Counted from the stretch's first letter, positions 1 to 5,316 are shown. The stretch is DNA of 5,316 nt from Candidatus Zixiibacteriota bacterium (GCA_024230695.1 JAAERC010000752.1:1-5316), one strand, 5' to 3'. A program made the numbers and translations. The notes: a model not told the origin generated them from the letters alone.

Positions 1-1004
1 CCGCCTCCACTCAATATCTTCTCGCCGAGTTATATTTTTTCCAACTCGATAAACCAGATTCAGCCTATCAGGAGTTTGAGTATATTATCAAAAATTTCCC
101 GGAATCATATCTGGCTCCCAAAGCATTAATTGCGATGGCAATGATTCAACGTAATTATTATAGTGATACCCTTGCTTTTGACTCCACGCTTCGAATAGTA
201 GTCCAAGATTACATTCGTTCTGATTATGCGCCAGAGGCGATTGATCTTCTGGGATTATCGGGAACCGCAGTTGATACCGGATACGCTAAATATTATTATC
301 ACAAGGCTGAAAAGTTTGCCTTTGATGAAGAAAATTATGATTCAGCTATACATTACTTTAATTATATTGCTGATAGTTTTCCACATTCTAATCTAAATGT
401 GAAAGCAAGATTTACATCGATATGGATGAATGAGGAATTTGCAAATACCGGCGATTCATCATTATATTATGCATATGTTGATTTTGTTGATTCTTTTCCT
501 AGTACTGTTTATGGAAAAGAGGCTGATCAAAAACTACTTATGCAGGAAGGCAAAATAAAAAAACAGGCCGATAGAGCATTTGATGAAGAACCATATAAAG
601 AAGATAAAGTCGATATCATCACTCCCGATACCAGTGCCGCTCCAACTTCACTTCTTGAAGAAAATAAAATTGTATATCAGGAAGATAGGAATTTTACTGA
701 TCCCGATGGTAATACTATTCGTGCGGTCGAAGAAGGACCTATCCAGAGAGATCTGGAATTTCGATATCCGCCGTCGGCATTTCTCTCAGGATTTTATGGC
801 GACTTGGTTTTCCAGATCAAAATTGATGCCTTTGGCTATATTGAGGATCTGAGATTAATGAATCAAACCTCATCACCGGAATTAAATAAGGCGGCCGAGG
901 AGGTTGTTAAAGCAATGAAGTTTAGTACCGGTTGGATGGATCCCGGTGAAAATGATAATTGGTTTGTTTACAAATATCGGGTTGACAAACCGGCGGGGAT
1001 GTGA
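1..1004 (+). CDS. TPR-repeat protein with TonB-like C-terminal domain (5'-truncated)
   Basis: The frame is open from the left edge (first full codon at nt 3) to TGA at 1002-1004, giving 333 visible residues; the true start lies upstream, so the in-frame ATG at 135 is not the start. Two TPR-like helical hairpins are visible, at about fragment residues 3-48 (AELYFFQLDKPDSAYQEF, then FPES and APKA) and 102-136 (FDEENYDSAIHYF, then FPHS). A charged, probably flexible linker follows (about 183-250). The last 80 residues resemble the TonB C-terminal fold: an FRYPPSA start, GDLVFQIKIDAFGYIEDLRL, then an SSPELNKAAEEVVKAMKF helix. In known families such domains act in the periplasm, in protein-protein contacts at the envelope. 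No signal peptide or membrane anchor can be assessed because the N-terminus is missing. Its stop overlaps the pyrK start by one base, so the two are likely co-translated. Specific function is unknown; a scaffold or envelope-assembly role is inference. Confidence 0.8.
   Translation, partial: ASTQYLLAELYFFQLDKPDSAYQEFEYIIKNFPESYLAPKALIAMAMIQRNYYSDTLAFDSTLRIVVQDYIRSDYAPEAIDLLGLSGTAVDTGYAKYYYHKAEKFAFDEENYDSAIHYFNYIADSFPHSNLNVKARFTSIWMNEEFANTGDSSLYYAYVDFVDSFPSTVYGKEADQKLLMQEGKIKKQADRAFDEEPYKEDKVDIITPDTSAAPTSLLEENKIVYQEDRNFTDPDGNTIRAVEEGPIQRDLEFRYPPSAFLSGFYGDLVFQIKIDAFGYIEDLRLMNQTSSPELNKAAEEVVKAMKFSTGWMDPGENDNWFVYKYRVDKPAGM
995..999 (+). promoter_or_regulatory. Weak ribosome binding site deciding the pyrK start
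   Basis: GGGGA at 995-999 lies 4 nt before the ATG at 1004 but only 1 nt before the in-frame GTG at 1001. The spacing favours the ATG, which also forms the TGATG stop/start overlap with the preceding gene. The site is weak, so initiation probably depends on ribosomes arriving from the upstream gene. Confidence 0.45.
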
Positions 1005-1795
1005 TGAGCAAAATTGTTGTTGAGGATGTTTTAATATTAAAAAAGAAAAAACTGGCATCTGATTGCTTTTCAATTAGTATGGCTCCATTTTCCAAAGTGA
1101 AATCGATTCGCCCCGGTCAATTTGTCCATATGCAAATTCCAAATTGTAGTCTGTTTTTCAGGCGTGCATTCTCCGTATATTCTGTGAATACTGAAGAAAA
1201 ATCATTGGAAATTTTGTTTAAGGTATTTGGACGTGGAACAAAAATAATGGCTTCCCTGAAAAAGGGGGATAAGCTGGGACTTTTGGGGCCATTGGGTAAT
1301 AGTTTCAGAAAACCAAAACGAAACGAGTTGGCGGCACTAATCGCTGGAGGTGTTGGTTTTCCTCCGATCTATTATTTTGGAAAGCACCTGCTTGATAAAG
1401 GGTACGACCCTGATAAATTATTTTTCTTCTATGGCGGCCGAGGAAAATCGGATTTAATAGAACTGGCTCGATTAAAAAAACTGGGAATAAAAACTATTTT
1501 GACCACCGAAGATGGCTCATTGGGCAAAAAAGGATTGATTACATCTCCATTGGAAGAATGGATAACCGGAAGTAAAAACAAAAAGGTTATCTATTCCTGC
1601 GGGCCAGAAGGGATGCTAAAAGCAATCGATCAATTGGCCTTAAAATATAATATTCAGGGACAAATATCTCTGGAAGCGCCGATGCCATGTGGTATTGGAA
1701 TCTGTTTGGGTTGTATCAAACCATTACGAAGCGGAGGAAATACCAGAGTCTGTCGGGAAGGACCGGTTTTTGATATAGGAGAGGTATTATTATGA
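1004..1795 (+). CDS. pyrK: Dihydroorotate dehydrogenase B, electron-transfer subunit (FAD, 2Fe-2S)
   Basis: At 263 aa it matches the usual PyrK length of about 255-265. PyrK passes electrons from FMN in PyrD via a 2Fe-2S cluster and FAD to NAD+, so orotate production is NAD-linked in the cytoplasm. Visible domains, in order: an FAD-binding barrel with the RRAFSVYS flavin motif at 53-60 and GRGTKIM at 76-82; a ferredoxin-reductase NAD-binding domain with AGGVGFPP at 114-121, FYGGRGKSDL at about 142-151 and SCGPEGM at 198-204; and a C-terminal cluster domain with Cys229, Cys234, Cys237 and Cys250 in the C-x4-C-x2-C-x12-C spacing of the family. Position 55 is Ala where many PyrK proteins have Pro (RRPxS). 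The start at ATG 1004 is preferred to GTG 1001 for RBS spacing and the TGATG overlap. It overlaps pyrD by 4 nt, as expected for subunits made together. Being paired with a class 1B PyrD makes this assignment secure over other ferredoxin-NADP reductase relatives. Confidence 0.95.
   Translation: MSKIVVEDVLILKKKKLASDCFSISMAPFSKVKSIRPGQFVHMQIPNCSLFFRRAFSVYSVNTEEKSLEILFKVFGRGTKIMASLKKGDKLGLLGPLGNSFRKPKRNELAALIAGGVGFPPIYYFGKHLLDKGYDPDKLFFFYGGRGKSDLIELARLKKLGIKTILTTEDGSLGKKGLITSPLEEWITGSKNKKVIYSCGPEGMLKAIDQLALKYNIQGQISLEAPMPCGIGICLGCIKPLRSGGNTRVCREGPVFDIGEVLL
1777..1784 (+). promoter_or_regulatory. Shine-Dalgarno site for pyrD inside the pyrK 3' end
   Basis: AGGAGAGG at 1777-1784 sits 7 nt before the pyrD ATG at 1792. 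It supports that start, which gives the 4-nt ATGA overlap with the pyrK stop. Confidence 0.75.
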
Positions 1796-2706
1796 CACCA
1801 GATATTTCGGTTAAAATAGCCGGACTCTCATTCAAAAATCCAATATTAACAGCATCGGGAACATGCGGATATGGTGAAGAGCTGGCTGACCTGTTTGACC
1901 TGTCTCATCTTGGCGGAATCGTCACCAAAACGATTACGATGAAACCGCGTGATGGTCACCCATCGCCACGAACCGCGGAAGTCAGTTCCGGGATGATCAA
2001 CGCCATTGGTCTGGCTAATGTTGGTGTTGATAAATTTATTGAGGAAAAATTACCTTTCCTTGAAAAGTTTGATACTCGGGTTATTGTTAATGTTGCCGGC
2101 GCTCATTTCAGCGATTATGTAAATCTTTGCACGAGATTGAATGACTGTCCTCGAGCCGATATGGTGGAGTTGAATTTTTCATGTCCCAATGTTGATGTTG
2201 GAATGGAGATAGCTACTGATGCCAAATTGGCGGAAAAAGCAGTTTCTGAGGTTAAAAAAGTTTTTAATCGTCCGGTAGTAGCCAAACTTTCACCAAATGT
2301 GACCAATATCGCCGAGATTGCCAAAGGCTGTGAAAATGGTGGTGCCGATGCCGTATCATTGATAAATACACTGGTGGGGATGGCGGTTGATATTGAAACA
2401 TTTCGCCCCCGATTGACCAATAATACCGGCGGTCTTTCCGGTCCCGCTATAAAACCGGTGGCATTGGCTTCGGTTTTCAAAGTTTATAACAATATAAAAA
2501 TTCCAATTATAGGAATTGGCGGTATCGCGGATTATAAGGATGTTATTGAATTTTTCTTGTGTGGAGCATCGGCAGTACAAATTGGAACTGCTCTTTTTGT
2601 AGAGCCGGATGCACCGGTAAAAATTGTAAAACAATTTAAAAAGTATATGGTAAAAAATAAAATTGGATCTATTAGAGAACTAACAGGTCAGGTGAGGATA
2701 TATTAA
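1792..2706 (+). CDS. pyrD: Dihydroorotate dehydrogenase, class 1B catalytic subunit
   Basis: This 304-aa protein has the length and motifs of the FMN-containing catalytic subunit (PyrDB) that oxidises dihydroorotate to orotate, the fourth step of UMP synthesis. Visible: the N-terminal NPILTASGTCGYG at 16-28; Lys46 in TKT, expected to contact FMN and substrate; GMINAIGL at 67-74; NFSCPNV at 128-134 with Cys131 as the catalytic base, the class 1 hallmark (class 2 has Ser); Lys165 in AKLSPNV; INT at 191-193; GGLSGPAIKP at 213-222; and the FMN-phosphate loops GIGGI at 241-245 and QIGTALF at 263-269. Immediate linkage to pyrK separates class 1B from the fumarate-linked class 1A, and no N-terminal membrane helix of class 2 is present. 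ATG 1792 overlaps the pyrK stop (ATGA) and the TAA stop overlaps the pyrF ATG (TAATG), so the three genes are translationally coupled. No residue expected for activity appears to be missing. Confidence 0.97.
   Translation: MTPDISVKIAGLSFKNPILTASGTCGYGEELADLFDLSHLGGIVTKTITMKPRDGHPSPRTAEVSSGMINAIGLANVGVDKFIEEKLPFLEKFDTRVIVNVAGAHFSDYVNLCTRLNDCPRADMVELNFSCPNVDVGMEIATDAKLAEKAVSEVKKVFNRPVVAKLSPNVTNIAEIAKGCENGGADAVSLINTLVGMAVDIETFRPRLTNNTGGLSGPAIKPVALASVFKVYNNIKIPIIGIGGIADYKDVIEFFLCGASAVQIGTALFVEPDAPVKIVKQFKKYMVKNKIGSIRELTGQVRIY
2694..2698 (+). promoter_or_regulatory. Shine-Dalgarno site for pyrF inside the pyrD 3' end
   Basis: GAGGA at 2694-2698 lies 7 nt before the ATG at 2706 and supports the TAATG stop/start overlap. 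Confidence 0.65.
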
Positions 2707-3569
2707 TGAGTGCTGTCAGCGAACTAAAGGAAATTCAGGAAAAAAATAATTCGATGATATGTGTCGGGCTTGATCTCGACAAAAAAAGGATTCCCTCGGA
2801 TTATTCATCGAGTATAAAAGGGATGTATGATTACGCCTTAAGAATAATCGAGTCAACCTGCGATATTGTTGCCGCCTATAAACCGAATCTCGCCTTTTTT
2901 ATGGAACTGGGGCCCGAAGGATTATCTCTTTTGGAAGAGATCGTTAAAAAGATCCCGGATGATGTCAGAGTTATTCTCGATGCCAAGATGGGCGATATTG
3001 GTAACACCGCCGCACACTATGCCGCCGCCGTTTTTGAACGGTACAAAGCCGACTGGGTGACTGTTAATCCATATATGGGCTACGATGCTATCCGGCCGTT
3101 TTTAGATTATCAGGGCAAAGGCGCATTTGTTCTTTGTCTGACCTCTAACCCTGGTAGTCGTGAATTTCAATTTATGCATGTTGTCAATAAACCTATCTAT
3201 ATGTATGTCGCCGAAAAAGTGGCTTACTGGGATAAAGAGCAAAATCTTGGTTTGGTCGTCGGGGCAACTCATCCAGAACAGTTGGCCGATATTCGTTCAT
3301 CCGCCGGAGATTGTCCGATACTTATTCCCGGTGTAGGAGCACAGGGGGGTAATTTGGAAATTGCCGCGAGAGCCGGTACCAACGATTTCAAAAAACTTGC
3401 TTTAATAAATGTTTCTCGATCGATTTTGTATGCCTCCAGCAATAATGACGATTTTGATAAGGCGGCTCGAGCGGAAGTTCAAAAACTAAATTCGATGATC
3501 ACCGATATTCGGAAAAATGTCGAAGAGGAAAAGAAAGATAACCGCACCGATTACAGTCGGGATCAATGA
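2706..3569 (+). CDS. pyrF: Orotidine 5'-phosphate decarboxylase, subfamily 2
   Basis: This enzyme decarboxylates OMP to UMP, the last step of de novo pyrimidine synthesis, in the cytoplasm. At 287 aa it is longer than the E. coli-type enzyme (about 245) and fits the longer type-2 subfamily known from mycobacteria and myxobacteria. Visible motifs: GLDLD at 21-25; AYKPN at 57-61, followed by AFF; the catalytic LDAKMGDIGNT at 91-101 with Asp92, Lys94 and Asp97 as the charged Asp-Lys-Asp set; VNPYMG at 120-125; LCLTSNPGS at 143-151; LGLVVGATHPEQL at 181-193; the phosphate-binding PGVGAQGG at 208-215; and NVSRSI at 235-240. The barrel ends near residue 268, and a charged tail (about 269-287, EEEKKDNR) follows that looks dispensable. 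It begins within the pyrD stop codon. No pyrE follows, so orotate phosphoribosyltransferase must be encoded elsewhere or upstream. Family assignment is secure; the subfamily is judged from length and motif layout. Confidence 0.96.
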   Translation: MSAVSELKEIQEKNNSMICVGLDLDKKRIPSDYSSSIKGMYDYALRIIESTCDIVAAYKPNLAFFMELGPEGLSLLEEIVKKIPDDVRVILDAKMGDIGNTAAHYAAAVFERYKADWVTVNPYMGYDAIRPFLDYQGKGAFVLCLTSNPGSREFQFMHVVNKPIYMYVAEKVAYWDKEQNLGLVVGATHPEQLADIRSSAGDCPILIPGVGAQGGNLEIAARAGTNDFKKLALINVSRSILYASSNNDDFDKAARAEVQKLNSMITDIRKNVEEEKKDNRTDYSRDQ

Positions 3570-3598
3570 TTCTCATTAATTAATGGCACGGAACGCCG

Positions 3599-3621
3599 AT
3601 TATTACTCATAGAGTAGTAAT
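3599..3621 (+). repeat. Imperfect palindrome / hairpin ahead of the barrel gene
   Basis: The arm 3599-3608 (ATTATTACTC) pairs with 3612-3621 (GAGTAGTAAT) over 10 positions with one G-T wobble and a 3-nt loop. It lies in the 71-nt gap after pyrF, 5 nt before the Shine-Dalgarno stretch at 3627-3632. There is no T-run after it, so it is not a standard intrinsic terminator. It could be a 5'-UTR hairpin, a 3' stabilising structure for the pyr mRNA, or an operator-like palindrome. Confidence 0.5.
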
Positions 3622-3626
3622 AAATG

Positions 3627-3632
3627 AAAGGA
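3627..3632 (+). promoter_or_regulatory. Shine-Dalgarno site of the barrel gene
   Basis: AAAGGA at 3627-3632 is 8 nt before the ATG at 3641 and fixes that start, which is immediately followed by a signal peptide. Confidence 0.6.
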
Positions 3633-3640
3633 ATCAAAAG

Positions 3641-4189
3641 ATGAAGAATACCTACAAACTATTTGCACTGATTTTAATTATTTGTGTTATTCCAACTATG
3701 GTATCTGCTGGTCTTGGAGCCAGATTTGGTTTTTCCAAAGATGCCAGCAATGAAACTTATGACGAAGGGATGACTTTAATAGGAGCCGATTACAGGTTTA
3801 CGGCCATTCCTATGGTTGATATAATCGGAACCCTTGAATATTCATGGAAAAAGTATTCAGCCGGTGGTGCTATTCCGGCCGAAGGAACTCGCCACTTTTT
3901 TACCGCCAATATTTCGGTAGTAAAACCGTTTGATATTTCACTTCTGAAACCATATGCGGGAATCGGATATGGGTTTCATCTTTTGGGCGGGAGTCTAAGT
4001 ATTATGGGAAATCCTGTTGGAGGAGCGGCACTCACTGGAACCGGATTTCATATGATCGGTGGTTTAAGAATTTCTCCGCCTGCTGCCCCAATAGCGGTAT
4101 ATGGCGAGTGGCGTCATTATTGGACCAATTTCTCTTTGGGTAATTCTCGGTATATCACTCTCTCAGCAGGTGTAATGATCGGTTTCTAA
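3641..4189 (+). CDS. Small outer-membrane beta-barrel protein (predicted, 8 strands)
   Basis: The 182-aa product starts with a clear Sec signal peptide: basic N-terminus (MKNTYK), hydrophobic core at about 7-20, and a likely cleavage after VSA at residue 23. The mature part of about 159 residues can be divided into eight amphipathic, aromatic-rich stretches: about 24-32, 44-54, 59-73, 84-97, 102-115, 133-146, 151-162 and 170-182. The last ends in Phe, the C-terminal residue typical of proteins inserted by the BAM complex. Size and strand number suit the OmpA-barrel/OmpX/OmpW-like class of small barrels, but no family-specific motif is recognised, so no symbol is given. The strand count is my reading by eye. 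It follows pyrF by 71 nt and is closed by a strong terminator, so it may be the last gene of the pyr transcript or have its own unrecognised promoter. Function could be adhesion, small-molecule passage or a structural role; none is shown. Confidence 0.75.
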   Translation: MKNTYKLFALILIICVIPTMVSAGLGARFGFSKDASNETYDEGMTLIGADYRFTAIPMVDIIGTLEYSWKKYSAGGAIPAEGTRHFFTANISVVKPFDISLLKPYAGIGYGFHLLGGSLSIMGNPVGGAALTGTGFHMIGGLRISPPAAPIAVYGEWRHYWTNFSLGNSRYITLSAGVMIGF

Positions 4190-4211
4190 CTAAACAAGAT
4201 ATTTTAACTTT

Positions 4212-4242
4212 AAAACGCCCGTTTTTAATGGGCGTTTTTTTT
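4212..4242 (+). terminator. Rho-independent terminator
   Basis: A 9-bp stem with arms AAAACGCCC (4212-4220) and GGGCGTTTT (4230-4238) encloses a 9-nt loop and runs into eight T residues (4235-4242). It begins 22 nt after the barrel gene stop and ends the + strand transcript of that gene, possibly of the whole pyr unit. Confidence 0.92.
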
Positions 4243-4260
4243 ATTATCCCAACAAATGTG

Positions 4261-4285
4261 CCGAGTGGGTCTTCAGACCTGACGG
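4261..4285 (+). repeat. Short hairpin centred on GGTC-TTCA-GACC
   Basis: The inner stem GGTC (4268-4271) / GACC (4276-4279) has a TTCA loop. It is lengthened by two G-T wobbles (4267/4280, 4266/4281) and, after a small internal loop, by CCG (4261-4263) / CGG (4283-4285). There is no T-run. It lies in the non-coding gap between the terminator and the nuclease gene. It could be a dispersed REP-like palindrome or an RNA structure; one window cannot show copy number. Confidence 0.45.
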
Positions 4286-4291
4286 AATAAC

Positions 4292-4337
4292 TATTGAATC
4301 CCGGTCAATCTGAAGATTAACCGGGTACCTTTCAATA
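4292..4337 (+). repeat. Long hairpin in the nuclease upstream gap
   Basis: The core stem pairs CCCGGT (4300-4305) with ACCGGG (4320-4325) and AATC (4307-4310) with GATT (4315-4318), separated by one C/A mismatch, around a TGAA loop (4311-4314). A lower stem, TATTGAA (4292-4298) with TTCAATA (4331-4337), extends it across an asymmetric bulge of 1 against 5 nt. No T-run follows. It lies upstream of the putative nuclease promoter, so it is probably not in that mRNA's leader; it could be a second 3' structure or a repeat. Confidence 0.5.
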
Positions 4338-4354
4338 CTTCTTTTATTATCCGG

Positions 4355-4384
4355 TTGATTTTACAATGTGATTTACGGTATATT
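4355..4384 (+). promoter_or_regulatory. Putative sigma-70-type promoter for the nuclease gene
   Basis: TTGATT (4355-4360) and TATATT (4379-4384) are separated by 18 nt and match the -35 and -10 consensus reasonably. Transcription would start near 4391 and give a leader of roughly 30 nt. The position after a terminator and before an isolated gene is right, but the region is AT-rich, so chance matches are likely. Confidence 0.4.
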
Positions 4385-4413
4385 AAAATATCATTATATT
4401 CCAACTAAATATT

Positions 4414-4418
4414 GGAGG
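4414..4418 (+). promoter_or_regulatory. Shine-Dalgarno site of the nuclease gene
   Basis: GGAGG at 4414-4418 precedes the ATG at 4423 by 4 nt; extended to GGAGGAA it is the best match to the anti-SD sequence in the window. It selects this start, just ahead of the conserved N-terminal YSKIGQFQNCPRRY segment. Confidence 0.7.
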
Positions 4419-4422
4419 AACT

Positions 4423-5316
4423 ATGACAAAAAGTTACAGTTATTCAAAAATAGGCCAGTTTCAGAATTGTCCCCGCAGATACAAATTTAATTATATCGAA
4501 AAAGCAACAGTTGAAAAACCGGTGTCCGTTGAGATGTTTCTTGGCTCGGCGGTCCATCGTTCTCTTGAGAAACTTTATAAATTTAAAGTAAATGGACGGA
4601 TCCAGCCGGTAGAAGAGATGCTGGCAGACTACCACAAAGATTGGGAAGGTCCTGACCGCGACCGGATAAAGGTCACCCGGGAACATATGGGGATTGATGA
4701 TTTTATAAATGTTGGCAAAAAAGCTCTTGAGAAATATCACAAGATGTATGAACCATTTGATGAAGGCGAGATAATCGGACTTGAGAAAAAAGTAAATTTC
4801 CCGCTTGATTCGGCCAATCGATTTATGATGCGTGCCCAGCTCGATAAACTGATTCAGCGGGCTGATGGTGTCGTTGAAATTATTGATTACAAAACGCAGT
4901 CAAGACTACCTACTCAGCAGGATCTTGATAATAATCTGCAGATGGCTTTGTATCAACATGCTGTTAATTTTCTCTGGCCTCAGTTTGATAAGATCGAACT
5001 AAAACAGATTTATTTGAGACAGGGAATTGCCATGTCAACGGTGATGGATCAAGACAAACTCGATATGTTAAAACAGGATTCTATCAATTCAATTTTGGAG
5101 ATCGAGCAGGCGGCCCGTGATGATGATTTTCCGGTGCGGGAATCGGCGCTTTGCGATTATTGCCCTTATTTTGAATTGTGTCCAGCCAAAAGACATCGCC
5201 AGGCACTTGAAGATGAATCTGCCGATGTCCTTGATCCCAAAACCGGTAAAGAATTGGCCGAAAAATATCTGCAATTAAATTATGAAAAGAAAAAACTTGA
5301 TTCCGAACTTAAGGCG
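4423..5316 (+). CDS. PD-(D/E)XK nuclease with Cas4/AddB-like Fe-S cluster (3'-truncated)
   Basis: The frame is open from ATG 4423 to the right edge (298 residues, no stop). It shows the layout of the RecB-like PD-(D/E)XK nucleases: N-terminal SYSKIGQFQNCPRRY (4-20) with Cys16; GSAVHRSLE at 41-49 with His45; an acidic site at QLDKL (139-143, Asp141); the core EIIDYKT at 153-159 with Asp156 and Lys158; and the helix motif NLQMALYQHAV at 171-181 with Gln173 and Tyr177. Three more cysteines, Cys244, Cys247 and Cys253 (C-x2-C-x5-C), follow. With Cys16 they make the four ligands that hold a 4Fe-4S cluster in Cas4 and AddB nucleases. All expected active-site residues are present, so metal-dependent DNA cleavage is likely. 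A charged helical tail (about 271-298, ELAEKYLQLNYEKKKLD) resembles a coiled coil and runs off the window. It is longer than ordinary Cas4 (about 200 aa), and no cas gene or repeat array is nearby, so a stand-alone DNA-repair or phage-type exonuclease is as likely. Natural substrate unknown. Confidence 0.88.
   Translation, partial: MTKSYSYSKIGQFQNCPRRYKFNYIEKATVEKPVSVEMFLGSAVHRSLEKLYKFKVNGRIQPVEEMLADYHKDWEGPDRDRIKVTREHMGIDDFINVGKKALEKYHKMYEPFDEGEIIGLEKKVNFPLDSANRFMMRAQLDKLIQRADGVVEIIDYKTQSRLPTQQDLDNNLQMALYQHAVNFLWPQFDKIELKQIYLRQGIAMSTVMDQDKLDMLKQDSINSILEIEQAARDDDFPVRESALCDYCPYFELCPAKRHRQALEDESADVLDPKTGKELAEKYLQLNYEKKKLDSELKA

Larger units (their letters stand above)
4190..4422. other. Intergenic region between the barrel and nuclease genes
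   Basis: This 233-nt gap holds, in order, the intrinsic terminator, a short hairpin, a long hairpin and a putative promoter with RBS. I see no open frame with a credible start and RBS inside it, and no tRNA. The density of inverted repeats suggests it is structured RNA or repeat-derived DNA rather than neutral spacer. Confidence 0.6.

Noticed and set aside
135..137. ATG as the start of the TPR/TonB-C gene
   Set aside because: The same frame is open with a good TPR-like sequence back to the window edge, and no RBS precedes this codon.
580..852. Alternative + strand open frame inside the TPR/TonB-C gene
   Set aside because: It overlaps a well-supported frame fully, has a low-complexity Lys/Ile-rich product and no convincing RBS.
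1001..1003. GTG as the pyrK start
   Set aside because: It is in frame but leaves only 1 nt after the GGGGA site; the ATG at 1004 has better spacing and forms the TGATG overlap.
2115..2634. Two minus-strand open frames inside pyrD
   Set aside because: Both are antisense to conserved pyrD coding sequence and their products resemble no protein family.
2866..3060. Alternative + strand open frame inside pyrF
   Set aside because: It is a shifted-frame shadow of the conserved pyrF catalytic region.
3570..3640. Dedicated promoter for the barrel gene
   Set aside because: A TATTAC box at 3601-3606 can be found but no acceptable -35 element lies 16-18 nt upstream, so it is not called.
4292..4337. Long hairpin as a second intrinsic terminator
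   Set aside because: The stem is strong but no run of T follows on either strand, and an effective terminator already lies at 4212-4242.
4444..4740. Minus-strand open frame antisense to the nuclease start
   Set aside because: The + strand carries conserved nuclease motifs throughout; the antisense product has no recognisable family or RBS.
5089..5274. Minus-strand open frame antisense to the nuclease cysteine cluster
   Set aside because: It is a shadow of the C-x2-C-x5-C coding region on the + strand.
4423..5316. CRISPR-Cas locus based on the Cas4-like nuclease
   Set aside because: There is no repeat-spacer array or other cas gene in the window, and the protein exceeds normal Cas4 length; the signature alone is shared with repair and phage nucleases.

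Overview
The window looks like chromosomal DNA from a Gram-negative-type bacterium. It is AT-rich, has short intergenic gaps and Shine-Dalgarno sites, and encodes a TonB-like C-terminal domain and a secreted protein with an outer-membrane beta-barrel pattern. The mix (TPR plus TonB-C protein, heteromeric class 1B dihydroorotate dehydrogenase, long type-2 OMP decarboxylase) would suit a member of the FCB group or a related candidate phylum such as Zixibacteria. That placement is a low-confidence impression, because nothing in the window is a taxonomic marker.

Layout: all six genes read on the + strand. (1) nt 1-1004: the 3' part of a TPR-repeat protein with a TonB-like C-terminal domain; its start lies upstream of the window. 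(2) nt 1004-3569: three tightly coupled pyrimidine genes, pyrK, pyrD (class 1B) and pyrF (subfamily 2). The junctions TPR/pyrK, pyrK/pyrD and pyrD/pyrF overlap by 1, 4 and 1 nt, so the four genes are almost certainly one transcription and translation unit. (3) nt 3641-4189: a small secreted protein predicted to be an 8-stranded outer-membrane barrel, 71 nt after pyrF with no convincing terminator between them. (4) nt 4212-4242: a strong intrinsic terminator, followed by about 180 nt of non-coding DNA with two further hairpins and a plausible promoter. (5) nt 4423-5316: the 5' part of a PD-(D/E)XK nuclease with a four-cysteine Fe-S signature like that of Cas4/AddB; it runs off the right edge.

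How the genes work together: PyrD with PyrK would form the NAD+-linked dihydroorotate dehydrogenase that makes orotate. PyrF carries out the last step of de novo UMP synthesis, decarboxylating OMP. The intervening enzyme, PyrE, is not in the window. The envelope genes on either side have no evident functional link to pyrimidine synthesis. The nuclease stands behind a terminator as a separate unit.

I found no CRISPR array, tRNA, rRNA, transposase or integration site. No clearly new system is visible. The parts most worth a second look are the hairpin pair at 4261-4337, the palindrome ahead of the barrel gene, the coupling of a TPR/TonB-C gene to pyrK, and the Fe-S nuclease whose neighbours lie outside the window.
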